A program made the position numbers and the translations under genes. This document shows positions 20,226 through 30,960 of a stretch of 64,000 nt of DNA, one piece after another. The notes below the pieces were generated by a model that had not been told where the DNA came from, ran no database searches, and was given only the letters and a program-made list of their open reading frames with translations. This DNA comes from Diplonema japonicum (Eukaryota > Euglenozoa > Diplonemea > Diplonemida > Diplonemidae), in contig OZ025686.1 in assembly GCA_964019335.1 (NCBI GenBank), positions 496,001 to 560,000 of the forward strand, in the 5' to 3' direction. Within the stretch, counting starts at the first letter, position 1; every line of letters begins with the position of its first letter.

Positions 20226-22983
20226 ACCTCGTGCCACTTAAACAAAGATTTTTTTATATTCCTCTACATCAGCTGAAATTCTCTCCCCCCTTTACTGTAA
20301 CCCCCCCCCCCCATTCTCTATCTTATAGTTACTTTTTTTCGAACGGATAGTTTACCGCAGTTTTCTTTTATCGAGTTTTCCCATCTCCTCCCCCCCATTG
20401 TTTTTGTTTTTATAAGCCACAAAACAACAAAGAACTGGTTAGCGAAGGCCTGGGGAGGAACCCTTTTGGTGTGCCAATGACACATCACTATTGCTGCGAA
20501 GGAGGGACATTGGGGGGAAAAAAAAATATTAAGGGAAAAAAAAAAAGAAACAGTTATAGCAAGCGCGCATACCACTCTCCCCTCTTTTTTTCTTCTTCTT
20601 TTTTTTTCTCCTATGCATACTGAAACCCCCCAAAAAATGAATTTAGTGAGACCTGTTCTAGGTACTTGGAACATCATTTTCCTTTCTTTTTGGTTTCTGG
20701 AAAAAATTCCCCCTCCCCCGATTTGGGTTTCAAGTATGTTATGTGTAAATTTCGCTCGGTGCCCTACAGGTATTTTCCCTCCCCCGCCTTCCTGCCCCCA
20801 AAGCTAATCACACAACTTTGTTGAAGTTACTGTTGCTTTTGTTTCTCTCTTTTTTTTTTTTTTTTTTTTTTGGTCTTCTCGTTATATTTTATGCCCCTTT
20901 TTTTATTTATCTTTCGTGCTTTCAATGAAAGGGCCGCCCCATAGGCCCAACCCTAGTTTTCTTTATTTTCACATTTATCGCTTTAAAAAAAAAAAAAAAA
21001 AGGGAGGAAAATTCATTTTTTTTTAAAAAAAGAAATCCTGTTCCTTTCCAAGAACCAACAAAAAAAAAATCCTTCCCTTCCTTCGGAAGTGGAGGGTGTG
21101 CCTCCTCCCCTCCCTCCACCCCAGTTTACCAGTTTTGCCCTCTTTTCCCATTTGTGTTTGTCTTATATATTAAAGTGAACCATCCTTTTATCCCCAATTG
21201 CATTTTAGGCGAAAAAGATATTGAAGTTTCTTCAGAAGTGGGGGGGGGAAGAAAACTGAATTGCAAAAAAAGAAGGAATTAAATATTCTTCTTGGAGTTT
21301 TCTTTTCCATATGTTTTGACCCCCCCCCCCCCCCCAGTATTCCTTTTTAATGCTGGCTAATACCAACCAGCAGGTTTATTGGAGGGTTGTTCTGGTAACC
21401 GCAAGAAAAAAAAGAGTTGAGTTTTATAAAAATGATAATATTATAGTATGCTGTCACCACCACCCACATGATTGGTTTTTTTCTTAGGAAAAATAAGAAT
21501 AAAAAACGTACTTTTTCTTTTTCCCACCACCGCTACCACCAGTCAGTTGTATGCAACTCGTGTAAATTTTAGTACACATGTTTTTTTTTTTTTTTTTCCT
21601 TTCCTTTCCTTTCCTTTCCTTCCCCCTCTGGGGAAGTGGGAAGGAAGGTACACATGAGCGCCTTTTTTTTTCTTTGCTAAAAAACAAAAAAAATAGAAAG
21701 GAAGAAAACATGAACACCGACATGAACAAACAAAAAAAACCCCCCTGTTAAAGAGAGCCACACCCTCTCGCTTAGAATTTTTTATTACACTTTTTTTATG
21801 TTTTTTTCCCCCCTTTTCTTAGCCGCCTACACACAGCTTCCCCAAGGGGAAGCATTTAAGGGGGAAAAAAAAGAAATGAGAAGATCAAATTTTGTATCTT
21901 CCCCACTCCCCCCCCCTTTTTTTTGTTTTGCTATCCTTGTGCTAAAAAGGGTTTTTTTTTCTTTTTTTTTTTACACCCATGGTAGGTGGTGTCAAGGAGT
22001 GGGATTTTGCCTTCTCTAGTGTTTTGTACAATACTCACCCACCACTTTCCCCTGCCCTTTGTCAGCTTCCATCACATACATCTATACCTTTTTGTTCTTC
22101 CCCCCCCCCCCCTTCTCCCCCAGTATTTTTTTTACAAGCCCCTTGCTACTGTCCCCCCCACCCCTTGTCTCGCCGGTCTTCTAATAAGAAATCGCTTTTT
22201 TTTTTCCTCCCTCAGTCCATCTCCTTTTTTCTGTCCCTTTTCGTAGGTGTGACATGTCACTCTCCTTCTTACTTCCTCCTTTTCTCCCCCCCTTCGGAAA
22301 GATGTAAATAAAAAGTGCATGCAAGCCTTACTTCAGTTCCCGGGTTTCCTTTTTTTTTAAAGTGCTTTCGATCAACAAACAAGAAGAAAATTAAAGAAAA
22401 AGGGAGAGGGATGAGGTGACTCGACTTTGTATGGCAGGACTTTTATTATTGTTTTTTTTTCTCGTTCTTTTTAAGGGCTTTCACAAGGTGACGAAGTTGT
22501 GGAGATACTATGTTTGCATACAAAATAAGCAACAAGTCTTCTTTTTTTTTTTCTCCATTCTTTTTTATTCACAACTTGCGGGTACAATTCTCTTGCAGAA
22601 GGAGAAACAAACAAAAAAAAGGGCGAACCAACCCTCCGGGATTTTATAAACGAAAATACTGGATGCTAGGTGTGATTAAAGAAGAACAATACATATAGAG
22701 GACAAAATGTCAAGGAAGAAGTTTAAAAGAAAAAGAAGAAAAAAGAAAGAGGAAGGACGAAGGAGGGGGAAAAAATAAGGTTGATTTCTTGTTACTCCTG
22801 CTCCTGCACGGCACCTCTCCTTCTCCTTCATTTACACAGAAGAAGGGTTCACACCGCTCACTGGATTGCTGCCCATCACTTCCCAGACAGCCTGCCCCCA
22901 TATACATATCCCCTCTCTCCTTGTATTGTTGCAACCCACCCTACCTGCTTATACCACCACAGCATTATCACTTATCATCTAAA
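16297..22983. other. 6.7-kb gene-poor homopolymer region
   Basis: No supportable gene. The stretch is dominated by runs of T, A and C (and a few of G) up to about 30 bases, with simple repeats: GAAA units at 19399-19428 and TTTCC units at 21596-21622. Frames here are translations of homopolymers. Two short stretches look less random and could be non-coding RNA or old exons: 16640-16880, with a perfect GCCCTGCT/AGCAGGGC hairpin at 16701-16723, and 18690-18910. The end (22955-22965, TACCACCACAG) is the acceptor-like site of the first eIF4A gene. Confidence 0.6.
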
Positions 22984-24406
22984 ATGTCTGACAAGACCAA
23001 GCACGAGCCCAGGGACCACGACTCCTTCGAGGATGACAAGCTCCCCGATGACGTGAAGGTGTGCCCCTCCTTCGACGAGATGCCCCTCCACACCAACCTC
23101 CTCCGCGGAATTTACTCCTACGGGTATGCAGTGTTGTCGTCATTTCACACTTACATCACAACAGGTTCGAGAAGCCCTCCGCCATCCAGCAGCGTGCCAT
23201 CATCCCCTTCATCAAGGGTGGTGACTTGATCGCCCAGGCCCAGTCTGGTACTGGTAAGACTGGTGCTTTCACCATTGGTCTCCTCCAGCGCATGGACTGG
23301 ACCACCAGGGCCTGCCAGGGTCTTGTCCTCTCGCCCACCCGTGAGCTGGCCGTGCAGACTGAGCAGGTCATCAGCAACATCGGTGAGTACCTCTGCGACG
23401 GTACCTTCTGCCACACCTTCGTTGGTATGTAATGACATCAAACACCCAAACCCAACACCTCAGGTGGCACCCGAGTGAACGATGATTTGAAGAAGCTCTC
23501 CCAGGGTGTTCTTGTGGCCGTCGGTACCCCCGGTCGTGTCTTCGATGTGATCAAGAGGAACGCCCTCAAGACCGACCACCTTAAGGTATGCTCCACATGA
23601 GTGGACGAAGGTCAACACACCACAGGTCCTGACCCTTGACGAGGCTGACGAGATGCTCAGCCAGGGTTTCTCCGAGCAGATCTACGAGATCTTCAAGTTC
23701 CTCCCCAAGGACGTGCAGGTGACCCTGTTCTCCGCCACCATGCCCCCTGAAGTCCTTGACCTTACCCAGAAGTTCATGAGGGAGCCCATCAGGATCCTTG
23801 TGAAGAAGGAGGCCCTGACCCTTGAGGGTATCAAGCAGTTCTACGTGGCGGTATGTTGCACTTCTAGAACAACCACAACCGCACACCACCTATAGGTTGA
23901 GGAGGAGTACAAGCTCGAGACTCTGATGGACCTGTACGACTCTGTCTCCATCGCCCAGAGTGTGATCTTCTGCAACACCCGTCGTAAGGTTGACTGGCTC
24001 GCTGAGAAGATGAACCAGAAGGAGTTCACCGTGTCCTTCATGCACGCTGAGATGCCCAAGGGTGAGAGAGAGAAGGTCATGAAGACCTTCAGGTCTGGTT
24101 CCTCGCGTGTGCTGATCTCCACCGACCTGCTGGCCCGTGGTATCGACGTGCACCACGTTTCCATTGTCATCAACTTCGACCTTCCCGCCAACAAGGAGAA
24201 CTACCTGCACAGGATCGGTAGGTCTGGTCGTTACGGTAGGAAGGGTGTTGCTATCAACTTCGTGAACACCAAGGACGTGAACCTCCTTAAGGAGCTTCAG
24301 GTTTGTGAAATAGAAAATCTTGAACAACGACACCACACCACAACAGGAGTTCTACAACACCACCATCGAGGAGCTCCCCATGGACTTCGCCTCCCACTTG
24401 GAGTAG
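22984..24406 (+). CDS. EIF4A: Translation initiation factor eIF4A, copy 1
   Basis: Exons 22984-23123, 23165-23424, 23464-23585, 23626-23850, 23896-24300 and 24347-24406 give 403 aa, the usual eIF4A length. This is the DEAD-box RNA helicase of the cap-binding complex. All core motifs are present: the Q-motif region [13 protein letters not shown], Walker [23 protein letters not shown] (LDEADEM), SAT, ARGIDV and [13 protein letters not shown]. Introns are 39-46 bases, mostly with GTATG donors, and are confirmed because splicing restores the conserved protein across each one. An acceptor-like CACCACAG precedes the start by about 18 bases. The introns and most exons are nearly identical to those of copy 4. 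Confidence 0.96.
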
Positions 24407-25592
24407 ACTGGAGAGGAAGGTTGCTAGATTTAGGTAAAATTTTTGTGTTCAGTAAAAGGTTAAGTCAGATCATGAAGAGCGGTGGCCCGAGGTGCCTCTC
24501 TTCGTCCCTCCCTTCGACCCAGCCCAAAGGTGTTTTCTTTCTTTTTTTTCTTTCTTGAATTAATTGTGTCTCCCATTTTTTTATTATATTTTCTTTCCCC
24601 CTATTTTTTTCTTTTGCTTATCAGAACTAAATGGAAAATACAGTGGAAATATTACAAAAATCTCTCTTTGTCCTTCCCAACCCTCCCCCCCTCCTTTCTA
24701 ACAAGTACCGAATCAAAATTTTCCCCGTTACCCCCCCCCCCCCCCTTTGCTTTTTAGGACACATTTTTATTTTCTTTTTTCCGGTCTCTTTCCTGGCGCT
24801 GTTGCTTGCTATCTGAAGCCTCTCATAGAAGTGGCGCCCTCTTGGGGAGGGAACACATGTCTAGTATCGCGCTAGGCTCGGTCAAGTGAGGGAGGCTGTA
24901 ACGGTGAAGTGCAAGAGAGAAGGGTTAACTATTTGAAGTGGGAGATAGGTGCAATTTTTGCGGCTGCCTAAATATTGAAAAAAAAAGAATGCTTGCTTAT
25001 TTCCGTTTTCGGCCAGACTAGGGCTACAGAGCAACGACTTTAGGCGAAGGCCCTCCCCTTTTATATTCCCCCCACTTTTTTTTATACTTTTCTCCCTATT
25101 TTTATTTCCCCCCTACGAAAAAATAAGAATTATTGGCGCCTGCACCCCCCGCTTCTGCCCATTCCTCTTGTTCACTTAGTTTCTCCTGCCTGTCTTTCTT
25201 ACTTTGGCTTTTTCACATCTTTGTTATCTATATGGGTACTGACAAGCAGTCCCCGGCATGTGTTGGGGGGTGCTGCTCCTGGCTCTTCTGATGGTGAGTA
25301 GCAACAAGTGACAGGAAACTAAGAGACATAGCAAGCGGTTGAAAGTGTCGTAACTAAAACGAAAAAAAACTTACTTTAAAGTATAATACCAAATTTTAAA
25401 AAAAAGAACAAATAGAAAAAAAAAAAAAACAAGAAACAAAGAGATGACTTAGTTTTTAAATAAAGCAGAGAAGACCCAACCCGCCGTTTTTTCCATTACT
25501 TTGTTCCCTCTCTGTTATTTCACTCTTACGCTGCGCTATCACACATCCCGCAGGCACAGGACGGGACAGGTTCTTCTACTTGTTCATCGAAA
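24407..25592. other. Spacer between eIF4A copies 1 and 2
   Basis: No protein gene. 24790-25010 is of mixed composition (GAGGGAGGCTGTAACGGTGA) and may be 3' UTR or non-coding RNA; the rest is homopolymer-rich. CATCCCGCAG and GGGACAG lie 20-45 bases before the next start. Confidence 0.5.
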
Positions 25593-26905
25593 ATGTCAGA
25601 TAAAGCCGTGTGCCCCTCCTTCGACGAGATGCCCCTCCACACCAACCTCCTCCGCGGAATTTACTCCTACGGGTATGCAGTGTTGTCGTCATTTCACACT
25701 TACATCACAACAGGTTCGAGAAGCCCTCCGCCATCCAGCAGCGTGCCATCATCCCCTTCATCAAGGGTGGTGACTTGATCGCCCAGGCCCAGTCTGGTAC
25801 TGGTAAGACTGGTGCTTTCACCATTGGTCTCCTCCAGCGCATGGACTGGACCACCAAGGCCTGCCAGGGTCTTGTCCTCTCGCCCACCCGTGAGCTGGCC
25901 GTGCAGACTGAGCAGGTCATCAGCAACATCGGTGAGTACCTCTGCGACGGTACCTTCTCAGGTGTTTTTACAAGTATGCAGATGACACACACAATCACCC
26001 GTAACAGGTGGTAACTTCGAGAACGATGACTTGCAGAAGCTCTCCCAGGGTGTTCTTGTGGCCGTCGGTACCCCCGGTCGTGTCTTCAGCATGATCAAGA
26101 GGAACGCCCTCAAGACAGACACTCTTAAGGTCCTGACCCTTGACGAGGCCGATTTGATAGTCAGCAAACTAACCAAGCAGATCTACGAGATCTTCAAGTT
26201 CCTCCCCAAGGACGTGCAGGTGACCCTGTTCTCCACCACCATGCCCCCTGAAGTCCTTGACCTTACCCAGAAGTTCATGAGGGAGCCCACCAAAATCCTT
26301 ATAAAAAGGGAGGCCCTGACCCTTGAGGGTATCAAGCAGTTCTACGTGGCGGTATGTTGCACTTTAGAACAACCACAACCGCACACCACCCATAGGTTGA
26401 GGAGGAGTACAAGCTCGAGACTCTGATGGACCTGTACGACTCTGTCTCCATCGCCCAGACTTTAGTGTTTTGCAAAGCCCCTGGTAAGGTTGTCTGGCTC
26501 GCGGAATATTTGAACCGGAAAGAGTTCACCGTATCCTCATTGCACGATGAGTTGTCCGAGGAAGAGAGAGGGGTGGCTTTACGTGCCTTCAGGTCTGGTT
26601 CCTCGCGTGTGCTGATCTCCACCGACCTGCTGGCCCGTGGTATCGACGTGCACCACGTTTCCATTGTCATCAACTTCGACCTTCCTGTCAACAAGGAGAA
26701 CTACCTGCACAGGATCGGTAGGTCTGGTCGTTACGGTAGGAAGGGTGTTGCTATCAATTTTGTGGGCACCAAAGAAATGAACCTCCTTTTGGAGTTGCAG
26801 GTTTGTGAGAACAAAATCTTGAACAACGACACCACACCACAACAGGAGTTCTACAACACCACCATCGAGGAGCTCCCCATGGACTTCGCCTCCCACTTGG
26901 AGTAG
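25593..26905 (+). CDS. EIF4A: eIF4A paralog, copy 2 (mosaic, one intron lost)
   Basis: Exons 25593-25672, 25714-25973, 26008-26351, 26396-26800 and 26846-26905 give 382 aa. The N terminus is about 20 residues shorter than copies 1 and 4 ([15 protein letters not shown]). Walker [19 protein letters not shown] and HRIGRSGR are intact. After DEAD the sequence is [10 protein letters not shown] instead of [10 protein letters not shown], and motif III SAT is STT. The intron present in copies 1 and 4 after TLK/LSV is missing here, while the first intron is identical in all three copies. Diverged patches (for example [20 protein letters not shown]) alternate with stretches identical to copy 1, as expected from partial gene conversion. 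Probably still translated. Whether it unwinds RNA is uncertain, because SAT couples ATP hydrolysis to unwinding. Confidence 0.85.
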
Positions 26906-27123
26906 CCTTGCTAGATTTAGGTAATTTTTTTTTGAGTTTTTGTTGCTCAACAAAGAGCATTATTCTAGCTAAAATCTCTTTGCAAAAATCTTATATCTCT
27001 CATTTCCACTTTCTTTTCAAATGAAGATTTTATTTGAAATTTCATTCTTGTTACTTGGTCCCTCTTCCTCTATTCTCTTTCTTCCTGCCGCGATCGCATC
27101 ATGATTGCATCGCTGCAGCACAC

Positions 27124-28320
27124 ATGCCAAGTTATATCCCTTCGGACACTACTTTTGACGACAATGTGACAGAGCCAATGCATGTCCCCTTCGGTAATAT
27201 GCGGCTATCAGACCGCCTACTTCGTGGTCTCCATGGTAATATTTGTAACTTTGAGAAGCCCACGCCCCTCCAGCGACGTGCCATCAGGCCTTTCACTATG
27301 GGAGGCGACCTTGTCGTCCTTGCACAGTCGGGTTGCAGTAGGACACTTATATTCACCATTGGTCTCCTCCAGCGCATGGACTGGACCACCAAGGCCTGCC
27401 AGGGTCTTGTCCTCTCGCCCACCCGTGAGCTGGCCGTGCAGACTGAGCAGGTCATCAGCAACATCGGTGAGTACCTCTGCGACGGTACCCTCTGCCACAC
27501 CTTCCAAACCGGCAGCGGGCCTTCTAACCCCAGTCAGCAGACACCCATAGCCGTGGGCACTCCCCAATGCACTCTTGACGCAGTCACACAGGGCACTCTT
27601 GACGTTGAGCAGTTCAAGATTGTAGTTCTCGACGAGGCTGACGAGATGCTCAGCCAAGGTTTCTCCGAGCAGATCTACGAGATCTTCAAGTTCCTCCCCA
27701 AGGACGTGCAGGTGACCCTGTTCTCCGCCACCATGCCCCCTGAAGTCCTTGACCTTACCCAGAAGTTCATGAAGGACCCCGTCAGAGTTAAAGAACCAAA
27801 ACACTGTGCCCTTCAGTACAACAGACACTTCCTCGTTTTGTCAGATGAAAAGGATAAGCATAAGGATAAGCTTTCAATCTTGTTAGATGTCCACGTATCA
27901 AGGCCCTTCAAGCACGATGTGATCTTCTGCAACACGGTTTCGAAGGCTGAATGGCTGGCCGAAGCCATGACAGTGGAGAAAATCCGTGTGTCTCTCCTGC
28001 ACTACGACATGCCTTTCGGTGAGCAACGGAAGGCTGTCACCGACTTCAAATCCGGCGACAGCGCAGTTCTGATCTCCACCGACGACGTGGAGCATGGCGT
28101 CGATACGTCCGTTGCAGTAGTGCTCAACTATGATCTTCCAGACTACCAGGACTACGCGAGCAGGCTGGGCGAACCTGAGAACTACTGCCGCACATCAAGA
28201 AGACCTGTTGCCATCAATTTCATCACGGACCATGAAGCAAAGCGGGTTGCAGACATCAAATCTTTTTACTCAATTTCCATCGAAGATTTACCCTTTGATT
28301 TTCCATCCTACATAGCTTAG
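27124..28320 (+). CDS. Intronless eIF4A-derived protein with lost ATPase motifs, copy 3
   Basis: A 398-aa continuous frame between true eIF4A genes. Two islands are almost identical at DNA level to the neighbours: 27354-27504 (motif Ia region through GEYLCDGT) and 27631-27772 (DEAD through the FMKDP region, SAT kept). The flanking parts are strongly diverged. Walker A is AQSGCSRT, so the catalytic Lys of GKT is gone. Motif [10 protein letters not shown] is replaced by SRLGEPENY, and motif V ARGIDV by EHGVDT. An active helicase is therefore not expected. The frame is open throughout and the ends align with eIF4A (final EDLPFDFPSYIA), so it may be a retained pseudo-helicase. The start at 27124 follows CTGCAGCACAC; an upstream in-frame ATG at 27034 is possible. 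Confidence 0.75.
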   Translation: MPSYIPSDTTFDDNVTEPMHVPFGNMRLSDRLLRGLHGNICNFEKPTPLQRRAIRPFTMGGDLVVLAQSGCSRTLIFTIGLLQRMDWTTKACQGLVLSPTRELAVQTEQVISNIGEYLCDGTLCHTFQTGSGPSNPSQQTPIAVGTPQCTLDAVTQGTLDVEQFKIVVLDEADEMLSQGFSEQIYEIFKFLPKDVQVTLFSATMPPEVLDLTQKFMKDPVRVKEPKHCALQYNRHFLVLSDEKDKHKDKLSILLDVHVSRPFKHDVIFCNTVSKAEWLAEAMTVEKIRVSLLHYDMPFGEQRKAVTDFKSGDSAVLISTDDVEHGVDTSVAVVLNYDLPDYQDYASRLGEPENYCRTSRRPVAINFITDHEAKRVADIKSFYSISIEDLPFDFPSYIA

Positions 28321-28406
28321 AAGGAGGGTGTTCTAATTCAGTTTCTAAGTTATTTACCCCTTTATTCATGTAATATTCAGCGCATCTCAGATCTATTTGA
28401 ATTATC

Positions 28407-29829
28407 ATGCCTGAGAAGACGGAACAGAAACACGAGCCCAAGGACCACGACTCCTTCGAGGATGACAAGCTCCCCGATGACGTGAAGGTGTGCCCCTCCT
28501 TCGACGAGATGCCCCTCCACACCAACCTCCTCCGCGGAATTTACTCCTACGGGTATGCAGTGTTGTCGTCATTTCACACTTACATCACAACAGGTTCGAG
28601 AAGCCCTCCGCCATCCAGCAGCGTGCCATCATCCCCTTCATCAAGGGTGGTGACTTGATCGCCCAGGCCCAGTCTGGTACTGGTAAGACTGGTGCTTTCA
28701 CCATTGGTCTCCTCCAGCGCATGGACTGGACCACCAAGGCCTGCCAGGGTCTTGTCCTCTCGCCCACCCGTGAGCTGGCCGTGCAGACTGAGCAGGTCAT
28801 CAGCAACATCGGTGAGTACCTCTGCGACGGTACCTTCTGCGGTACCTTCGTTGGTATGTAATGATATCAAACACCTATAAAAAATTCACAAGGTGGCACC
28901 CCCATTAACACCGATCTGCAGAAGCTCTCCCGAGGTGTTCTTGTGGCCGTCGGTACCCCCGGTCGTGTCTTCGATGTGATCAAGAGGAAGGCACTGAAGA
29001 CCGACAGCCTTTCGGTATGGCATGCCTGCCGACTGTATCCAACCACAGGTCCTGACCCTTGACGAGGCTGACGAGATGCTCAGCCAGGGTTTCTCCGAGC
29101 AGATCTACGAGATCTTCAAGTTCCTCCCCAAGGACGTGCAGGTGACCCTGTTCTCCGCCACCATGCCCCCTGAAGTCCTTGACCTTACCCAGAAGTTCAT
29201 GAGGGAGCCCATCAGGATCCTTGTGAAGAAGGAGGCCCTGACCCTTGAGGGTATCAAGCAGTTCTACGTGGCGGTATGTTGCACTTCTAGAACAACCACA
29301 ACCGCACACCACCTATAGGTTGAGGAGGAGTACAAGCTCGAGACTCTGATGGACCTGTACGACTCTGTCTCCATCGCCCAGAGTGTGATCTTCTGCAACA
29401 CCCGTCGTAAGGTTGACTGGCTCGCTGAGAAGATGAACCAGAAGGAGTTCACCGTGTCCTTCATGCACGCTGAGATGCCCAAGGGTGAGAGAGAGAAGGT
29501 CATGGCCACTTTCAGGTCTGGCTCTTCGCGTGTGCTGATCTCCACCGACCTGCTGGCCCGTGGTATCGACGTGCACCACGTTTCCATTGTCATCAACTTC
29601 GACCTTCCTGTCAACAAGGAGAACTACCTGCACAGGATCGGTAGGTCTGGTCGTTACGGTAGGAAGGGTGTTGCTATCAACTTCGTGAACACCAAGGACG
29701 TGAACCTCCTTAAGGAGCTTCAGGTTTGTGAAATAGAAAATCTTGAACAACGACACCACACCACAACAGGAGTTCTACAACACCACCATCGAGGAGCTCC
29801 CCATGGACTTCGCCTCCCACTTGGAGTAG
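28407..29829 (+). CDS. EIF4A: Translation initiation factor eIF4A, copy 4
   Basis: Exons 28407-28552, 28594-28853, 28893-29014, 29049-29273, 29319-29723 and 29770-29829 give 405 aa. All helicase motifs are intact, as in copy 1 ([29 protein letters not shown]). It differs from copy 1 mainly at the first residues ([15 protein letters not shown]), in exon 3 ([15 protein letters not shown] against [15 protein letters not shown]) and in the second and third introns. Introns 1, 4 and 5 are essentially identical to copy 1. Only 86 bases separate its start from the stop of copy 3. ATCTCAG lies about 17 bases upstream of the ATG. Confidence 0.96.
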
Positions 29830-30960
29830 ACTGGATACGGCGAAGGCAGTGGTAGTGGCAGGGGTTTTTTTTTTTAATTATTTCTTGCATTGCGGTCTGG
29901 GCACGCCCTTTGTGGCAACGGTCATAAAGCGTGTTGCAGTACAACAAGCACTTAACACGTGTGTTTTGGGCCGCTCTGCTCAATTCCCCCAATCTTTCCC
30001 CACACATTTTTTTCTTCTTCCCTCCCCTCTTCACCCCACACTATTTCAAATGAACCCACCCACCCTAGACCCCACGTTAAGTATGTTGGCCAGCACAGAC
30101 CGGGAGAGGGCATCTAGTTCAATGCCTCAGTCTTGATGTTCTGTCATAATTGTTACACGAACCAACTGCTATTCGGTAAAGCAATGGAAACAGACAAGGA
30201 GGCACGGAGGGCTTCATGTTTCTTTTTTGCTCTTTCAGGTTTTCTTTGCCCACTATCTGCTTCACGAGTGCAGGGCACTTTGTACGGCTGCCAGGCTGGC
30301 AACGTGCGAGAGTCCTCCTTTATTGTGGCAATTTGGGGGAGAAAGAAAATGAAAAAAGGGGGGGTAAATAAATGCAGAGAGATAACATTATTTTTTTTTG
30401 GAGAGCGCCTTTTCTTGGCTGCTATATTCGTGAATTTTAATAACAGGAAAAAAAGTATGGAAAAAAGGAATTTAAAAAAAAAGAAATATTGGAGAGAGGG
30501 GGAAATGGGGGTGCCTGCTTTCCGAGCTGGTATCTTCCCCTCTGGTTATCAACATGAAAAAATATCTTGGGTACATTTAAATGAAAAAAAAAAAAAATTA
30601 CGTCCCCTTTCCCCTCATCCCTGCCCTTGACACCGCCACACTGGGTCTTGTGCTGCACTTGCCCTTATGTTTGCGTTAAAAAAAAAAAGCTACACGTTTT
30701 TCACCCTACGCCAGCCGCCTGCCAACCTTCACGTACTCCCCATCTCCCCACATTCCATAATTCTCGTAGAAGAAGGAGGGAACACAAAAGGGATGAGAAA
30801 AAAAAATGTCAGTTCGGAGTGTTTTTTTTTTTTTTTTTTTTTTTTTTTTTGAGTCCCAACCCTCCCCCACGCATGCTCCATGCTTATTAATCTAGAGTGG
30901 TCCCTTACCCTCCTGTTTTGTCTTTGTACACAACCTTAACCACCACAGCACACTGATACC
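29830..30960. other. Spacer downstream of the eIF4A array
   Basis: No gene supported. A frame at 30133-30630 is low-complexity. The spacer ends in AACCACCACAG, 12 bases before the ALG5 start. Confidence 0.5.

Noticed and set aside
22840-22860. Possible tRNA T-loop GGGTTCACACC
   Set aside because: No matching stem or other tRNA arms nearby.
24790-25010. SRP RNA or other structured RNA
   Set aside because: Mixed-composition island without the conserved SRP, 5S or snRNA motifs.
30133-30630. 165-codon + strand frame after the eIF4A array
   Set aside because: Low-complexity, with Lys/Phe runs; composition unlike the confident genes.
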